The notes under the pieces: generated by a model | The model's database searches: none | What the model was told of the DNA's origin: nothing | The model's input: only the letters and a program-made list of their open reading frames with translations | Translations under genes and position numbers: made by a program | In this document: one piece after another, positions 7,112 through 10,144 of the stretch | Position numbering within the stretch: the first letter of the stretch is position 1 | How the letters are laid out: the number at the start of each line of letters is the position of its first letter | From: Eubacterium sp. | GTDB taxonomy: Bacteria > Bacillota > Clostridia > Lachnospirales > Lachnospiraceae | Direction: 5' to 3' | Assembly: GCA_017616955.1 (NCBI GenBank) | Contig: JAFZXD010000253.1 | Span: forward strand, 1-10,144 | Length of the DNA stretch: 10,144 bases

Positions 7112-7913
7112 GATAAGTAAGGCATTAATGGCATTTTTATTAATATTTGCCATAGGACTTGGTACAGGTTTTATTTCGTATGCAGATAATCTGGATTCAG
7201 ATGTCCAACTTGAGAAAGAGCGTTACAAAAACAGTGAAACAGGGTATCAATCCGTGATCATGGATTATGCGGACCTTCTTTCTGACGGAGAGGAGAACAG
7301 CCTTTTGGAATCCATGAATCAGATTACGGATTACGGTAATTGTGTGTTTATCAGTGTTAATGAGAATTCAAGAAGCACGGAAAGTCTGGCTTCCAGAGTT
7401 TTTAATACCAGATATGGCGACAATACGGTAAACGGAGTTCTGTTTATAATAGATATGCAGAACAGATATCTGTATGTTTATCATTCGGGAAATGCAGTCA
7501 GCAGCATCTTAACAGATTCACGATGCAACACGATTGCTGATAATGTATATAAATATGCATCGAACAAGGATTATTATACTTGTTCATGCAAAGTGTTTGA
7601 ACAGGCGGGTACTATATTGAAAGGCGGAACTATAGCTCAGCCGATGAAACTGGTGAGCAATATTCTGCTTTCGATAGTTCTGGGAATGATTCTTGCGTAC
7701 CTGATAGTTATGGCATCCTCCTCCTCGAAGAGAGCTTCTCAGGCGGAAATGCTTGCAGCTATTCAGTCATCACAGAATTTCTCTAATTTCAGGAAAGATT
7801 TTACCGGCCAGACTAGAAGATATGATCCACCAAGCAGTTCATCCTCAGGCGGAGGAGGCGGCGGAGGTGGAGGAGGCGGCGGAAGCTCAGGCGGAGGCGG
7901 CCACTCATTCTAA
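7104..7913 (+). CDS. Secreted, membrane-anchored TPM-domain protein with poly-glycine tail (YgcG/YdjH-like)
   Basis: A 269-aa protein from GTG 7104. Residues 1-27 are a signal peptide (MRKISK, then a hydrophobic core, ending near SYA). Residues about 50-172 form a TPM domain (YgcG/Psb32 fold): VIMDYADLLSDGEENSLLES at the start, then VFISVNENS, then RVFNTRYGDNTVNGVLFIID and YVYHSGNA. A transmembrane helix lies at 183-203. The C-terminal part is low-complexity: a polar segment, five serines, twelve glycines, SS, four glycines and HSF at the end, a tail style common in this family. The TPM domain should face outside and the tail the cytoplasm if the signal peptide is cleaved. Coupled to the zinc-ribbon gene by an eight-base overlap, which suggests a complex. 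TPM domains in other systems act in photosystem repair or membrane stress, and an enzyme activity has been proposed for some; none can be assigned here. Confidence 0.88.
   Translation: MRKISKALMAFLLIFAIGLGTGFISYADNLDSDVQLEKERYKNSETGYQSVIMDYADLLSDGEENSLLESMNQITDYGNCVFISVNENSRSTESLASRVFNTRYGDNTVNGVLFIIDMQNRYLYVYHSGNAVSSILTDSRCNTIADNVYKYASNKDYYTCSCKVFEQAGTILKGGTIAQPMKLVSNILLSIVLGMILAYLIVMASSSSKRASQAEMLAAIQSSQNFSNFRKDFTGQTRRYDPPSSSSSGGGGGGGGGGGGSSGGGGHSF
7848..7901 (+). repeat. GGN glycine-codon repeat encoding the TPM-protein tail
   Basis: Twelve consecutive Gly codons (7848-7883, mostly GGC and GGA), two Ser codons, then four more Gly codons. It is a GC-rich island in otherwise AT-leaning DNA, and a likely site of replication slippage in steps of three bases, which would lengthen or shorten the tail without shifting frame. 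Confidence 0.9.
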
Positions 7914-7923
7914 TAAAATTCAA

Positions 7924-7966
7924 AGAGCGTCGCTACGACACTCTATATAAGGCTTATCATTAGGCC
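7924..7966 (+). other. Two small hairpins in the TPM-pyruvate kinase gap
   Basis: Stem one pairs AGAGCGTCG (7924-7932) with CGACACTCT (7936-7944), nine pairs with one mismatch and a CTA loop. Stem two pairs GGCTTA (7951-7956) with TAGGCC (7961-7966), with one G-U pair and a TCAT loop. Neither is followed by a T tract, so they are not standard intrinsic terminators. A weak promoter-like pair TTCAAA-N19-TATATA overlaps the first stem. They may mark an RNA processing or termination point between the operon and the kinase gene. Confidence 0.35.
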
Positions 7967-8001
7967 ACAAATAAATCTTAATCAATCTAAGAGGGAAAAA
8001 G

Positions 8002-9432
8002 ATGAGGAAGACGAAAGTAATATGTACAATAGGCCCTGCCAGTGCCAATGAAGAGGTGCTGAGAAAGCTCATTGAAGAGGGTATGGCGGTTGCGAGATGT
8101 AACTTCTCACACGGAACACATGAAGAGCAGAAGAAGAAGTTTGACCTGGTAAAGAAGGTCAGAGGAGATCTCAGACAGCCTGTAGCTATCATGCTTGATA
8201 CTAAGGGACCTGAATACAGAATAAAGACATTTGAGAACGGCAGTATTGTTCTTGATGACGGAGATACATTTACATTTACAACCGATGAGATAATCGGTAA
8301 TCAGGAGAGAGTATCTGTAAGTTATAAGAACCTTATAGAGAATCTCGAAGTTGGCGATACAATCCTTGTTAATAATGGTCTTGTTATATTCGAAGTTACC
8401 GAGATCAGAGGAAATGACGCGATATGTAAATGTATTGCGGGAGGAGTTTTGTCTGACAGAAAGTCTATGAACTTCCCTAATAAGGTTTTGGATCAACCTT
8501 TCCTTAGTGAACAAGATAAGAAAGACCTTCTTTTTGGAATCCAGAATGGAGCGGATTATGTAGCTGCATCATTTGTTTCGACTCAGAAGGACGTTCTTGA
8601 TATGAGAGCGTTTCTTGATGAAAATGGCGGAAAAGATATAGAGATCATCGCTAAGATCGAGAATCGTTCCGGAGTTGAGAATATTGAAGATATATGTAAG
8701 ATAGCTGACGGTATCATGATCGCCAGAGGTGATCTGGGTGTTGAGATACCGGGAGTTGAGGTGCCTTCGGTTCAGAAGTTCCTTATATCCAAATGCCGTA
8801 TGCTCGGAGTTCGAGTTATCACTGCTACAGAGATGCTTGAATCTATGATCAACAATCCGCGTGCTACAAGAGCTGAGATATCTGACGTGGCTAATGCGGT
8901 ATATGACGGTACTTCAGCGGTTATGCTTTCGGGAGAGACTGCATCAGGTAAATATCCGGTTCAGGCTCTTAAAACTATGGTTGAAACCATTGAATTTACC
9001 GAGAGTAAGATCCATTATAATAACAGATTCAGAAAAGCAGATTTTGAAGTTAGAAGCACACTTGATGCTGTATCTCACACAGTATGTACACTTGCTATCG
9101 ACCTTGATGCAAAATGCATTATAGTGAATTCACTCAGTGGAAGAACTGCGCGAATGGTCAGCCGATTCAGATGTCCTGTTGATATCATCGGTATGACAAC
9201 TTCTGCGAAAGTTTGGCGTAAGCTTAACCTCAGCTGGGGTGTAACTCCGGTTATGTGCGGAGTATATGACAGTATGGAAGAGATGTTCCAGAATTCGGTT
9301 CAGGTGGCATCTGAAGCATTGGGCCTTCGAAAAGGCGACAATGTAGTTATAACCGGTGGCATGGTAAATGGTGTCAGCGGTAATACAAACCTTGTAAAGG
9401 TAGAAACTATAGAGCGCGATTTCAAAGCTTGA
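8002..9432 (+). CDS. pyk: Pyruvate kinase
   Basis: Cytoplasmic glycolytic enzyme transferring phosphate from phosphoenolpyruvate to ADP, giving pyruvate and ATP. At 476 aa it has the usual three-domain length and lacks the extra C-terminal PEP-utiliser-like domain of Bacillus enzymes. Catalytic features are present: MRKTKVICTIGPAS start, ARCNFSHG (Arg32, Asn34, Ser36), LDTKGPE (65-71), catalytic Lys218 in AKIEN with metal ligand Glu220, ARGDLGVEIP with Asp244, and NPRATRAEISDVANAVYDGT (285-304) followed by SAVMLSGETASG. The C domain keeps the phosphate-binding NSLSGRTAR and the ITGGMVNGVSG loop, so sugar-phosphate activation is plausible. Small departures from the usual consensus are EYRI after GPE, NFPN where NLPG is common, and ATEML for ATQML; none removes a catalytic residue. 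GAGGG lies seven bases before the ATG. Confidence in function is high; allostery is inferred. Confidence 0.97.
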   Translation: MRKTKVICTIGPASANEEVLRKLIEEGMAVARCNFSHGTHEEQKKKFDLVKKVRGDLRQPVAIMLDTKGPEYRIKTFENGSIVLDDGDTFTFTTDEIIGNQERVSVSYKNLIENLEVGDTILVNNGLVIFEVTEIRGNDAICKCIAGGVLSDRKSMNFPNKVLDQPFLSEQDKKDLLFGIQNGADYVAASFVSTQKDVLDMRAFLDENGGKDIEIIAKIENRSGVENIEDICKIADGIMIARGDLGVEIPGVEVPSVQKFLISKCRMLGVRVITATEMLESMINNPRATRAEISDVANAVYDGTSAVMLSGETASGKYPVQALKTMVETIEFTESKIHYNNRFRKADFEVRSTLDAVSHTVCTLAIDLDAKCIIVNSLSGRTARMVSRFRCPVDIIGMTTSAKVWRKLNLSWGVTPVMCGVYDSMEEMFQNSVQVASEALGLRKGDNVVITGGMVNGVSGNTNLVKVETIERDFKA

Positions 9433-9471
9433 TAAATGCGCTAAAATATATAAAGAAAGAAGGTGATGAAT

Positions 9472-9591
9472 ATGGAACATGACAGTAGTAAGCCCAAGGC
9501 GGAAGTTCACTTGTGCATAAAGAATGCTTATACTGTAATTCGGAATAGTTCCTGTTCATCGCTTTTTTTGATGGTTTGTTCGGGAATATAG
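9472..9591 (+). CDS. Possible 39-aa small ORF after pyruvate kinase
   Basis: ATG 9472 is preceded by GAAGGTGATGAAT, a good Shine-Dalgarno-like match to the 16S 3' end, with AAGG about eight bases upstream. The product begins MEHDSSKPKAEVHLCIKNAY and ends in a hydrophobic Ser/Cys-rich segment (SLFLMVCSGI). It matches nothing I recognise. The strong ribosome binding site is the main evidence; the odd composition of the second half, where the opposite strand reads more like protein, argues that this is a remnant, a leader peptide or chance. Confidence 0.3.
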   Translation: MEHDSSKPKAEVHLCIKNAYTVIRNSSCSSLFLMVCSGI

Positions 9592-9629
9592 ATTTCTTCA
9601 CCTTTTTTGAAGGTATCTCCGAGTTGCAT
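9528..9629 (-). CDS. Possible 33-aa minus-strand ORF or gene remnant
   Basis: The minus-strand frame from ATG 9629 encodes MQLGDTFKKGEEIYIPEQTI, then KKSDEQELFRITV and a stop. The composition (many K, E, G, with alternating charged and hydrophobic residues) looks like a real soluble beta-strand protein piece. No ribosome binding site precedes it, the open frame continues upstream into sequence antisense to mgtE, and its ACC, CCC, ATC and CGA codons differ from neighbouring genes. It could be a remnant of a transferred gene or chance. Confidence 0.2.
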   Translation of the reverse strand: MQLGDTFKKGEEIYIPEQTIKKSDEQELFRITV

Positions 9630-9679
9630 GATGAGCGGATAAAGTTTGAAAAACAATGCGACACGGAGGTAACTGAAAG

Positions 9680-10144
9680 ATGGAAGAGAAAAGAATTCAG
9701 GTAGAAGAAGTGATGGAACTTCTAAAGGAGAGGAAGTTTTCTGAGCTTAGATCGAGGCTTAGTGAGATTCAGCCTATTGACGTGGCTCAGATATTGGGCG
9801 AAGTGCCTGATGATAAACTTCTTTTGCTTTACAGAATTCTTCCCAAAGAGGATGCGGCAGATGTGTTCTCTGAGATGGAACCTGAAGAACAGGAAACTCT
9901 TATTCGTGCATTTAATGAGCGCGAGATTCGGGAAATTCTCGAAGAAATGTATATAGATGATGCCGTTGACCTTGTTGAGGAGATGCCGGCTGTAGTAGTC
10001 AATAAGATATTGAGACACGCATCGCCCGAAACTAGGAAAGAGATAAATGAGCTTCTGAATTATCCGGAAGACAGTGCGGGTTCCGTAATGACAACCGAGT
10101 ATATGAGTCTCAGAAGCGATATGACGGTTGCGGATGCATTTGAA
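9680..10144 (+). CDS. mgtE: MgtE-type Mg2+ transporter (3' truncated by window edge)
   Basis: The open frame runs 155 codons from ATG 9680 to the window end without a stop. The visible part is the cytoplasmic regulatory region of an MgtE Mg2+ channel. Residues 5-130 are the acidic helical MgtE_N superhelix, with repeated units such as LGEVPDDKLLLLYRILPKED, then DDAVDLVEEMP. The first CBS domain begins at about 133 with the hallmark SAGSVMTTEYMSLRSDM. In this family Mg2+ bound between the acidic N domain and CBS domains closes the pore. The membrane domain lies beyond the window. GGAGG (9665-9669) is ten bases before the ATG, a slightly long spacing. It follows pyruvate kinase, an Mg2+-dependent enzyme, in the same direction. 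Confidence 0.95.
   Translation, partial: MEEKRIQVEEVMELLKERKFSELRSRLSEIQPIDVAQILGEVPDDKLLLLYRILPKEDAADVFSEMEPEEQETLIRAFNEREIREILEEMYIDDAVDLVEEMPAVVVNKILRHASPETRKEINELLNYPEDSAGSVMTTEYMSLRSDMTVADAFE

Larger units (their letters stand above)
9433..9679. other. Gap between pyruvate kinase and mgtE, with no recognised riboswitch
   Basis: A 247-nt spacer. I looked for the M-box (ykoK) Mg2+ riboswitch often found before mgtE in Firmicutes and did not find its conserved 5' GTTAGGTGAGGC-type start. No strong intrinsic terminator follows pyruvate kinase. Minor structures are GCAT-AAAGA-ATGC (9515-9527), GGAA-TAG-TTCC (9542-9552) and a T7 tract at about 9563-9569. Two small ORFs, one per strand, are listed separately. 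Confidence 0.6.

Noticed and set aside
7924..7966. Intrinsic terminator after the TPM gene
   Set aside because: The hairpins are followed by A-rich sequence with no T tract.
8107..8514. 135-codon minus-strand ORF inside pyruvate kinase
   Set aside because: Antisense shadow of a certain gene; its sequence has no domain-like features.
8002..9432. Pyruvate kinase as a degenerate enzyme because of NFPN, EYRI and ATEML
   Set aside because: Catalytic Lys218, metal ligands Glu220 and Asp244 and the substrate loops are intact; these positions vary between real enzymes.
9460..9520. M-box riboswitch before mgtE, suggested by AGGTGATG and AGTAGTAAGCCC
   Set aside because: Only short fragments resemble the consensus, and the conserved GGCTCCT and later core elements are missing.

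Overview
The window looks like chromosomal sequence from a low-to-moderate GC Firmicute, most likely a Lachnospiraceae member of the Butyrivibrio/Pseudobutyrivibrio type. This is inferred from the AT-leaning codon use (many ATA and AGA codons), strong GGAGG-type ribosome binding sites, a LacI-type sensor fused to GGDEF, a DesK/LiaS-class two-component system, and the form of the pyruvate kinase. No mobile element, tRNA, rRNA or CRISPR array is visible.

Region 1 (1-4659, + strand) is a tight signalling operon. It starts inside a diguanylate cyclase with a LacI/periplasmic-binding-like sensor half, a long middle region and a C-terminal GGDEF domain. A membrane histidine kinase follows in the same reading frame, separated from the cyclase only by TAG-TAT. 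A NarL/LuxR-type response regulator overlaps the kinase by ATGA. A CPBP-family intramembrane protease comes 21 nt later. The group pairs c-di-GMP synthesis with a two-component system whose likely output includes a membrane protease. A perfect 20-nt palindrome at 4670-4689 separates it from a convergent gene and can terminate transcription from both sides.

Region 2 (4695-7913) looks like an envelope-stress or membrane-maintenance module. A bacterial PH-domain protein with a His/Asp-rich tail is transcribed leftward. From a back-to-back promoter region, a rightward operon encodes a 56-aa Lys/Ala-rich helical protein (too short for ordinary ORF calling), a membrane protein with two N-terminal zinc ribbons, and a secreted, membrane-anchored TPM-domain protein with a poly-glycine tail. 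The zinc-ribbon plus TPM pair resembles the YdjG/YdjH pair that accompanies PspA and the SPFH protein YdjI in Bacillus subtilis. Here PspA and the SPFH protein are absent, and the small helical protein and the divergent PH protein take their places. This is the best candidate in the window for an undescribed system.

Region 3 (8002-10144) is housekeeping: a complete pyruvate kinase, then a 247-nt gap with no recognised riboswitch but small candidate ORFs on both strands, then the start of an MgtE-type Mg2+ transporter cut by the window edge.
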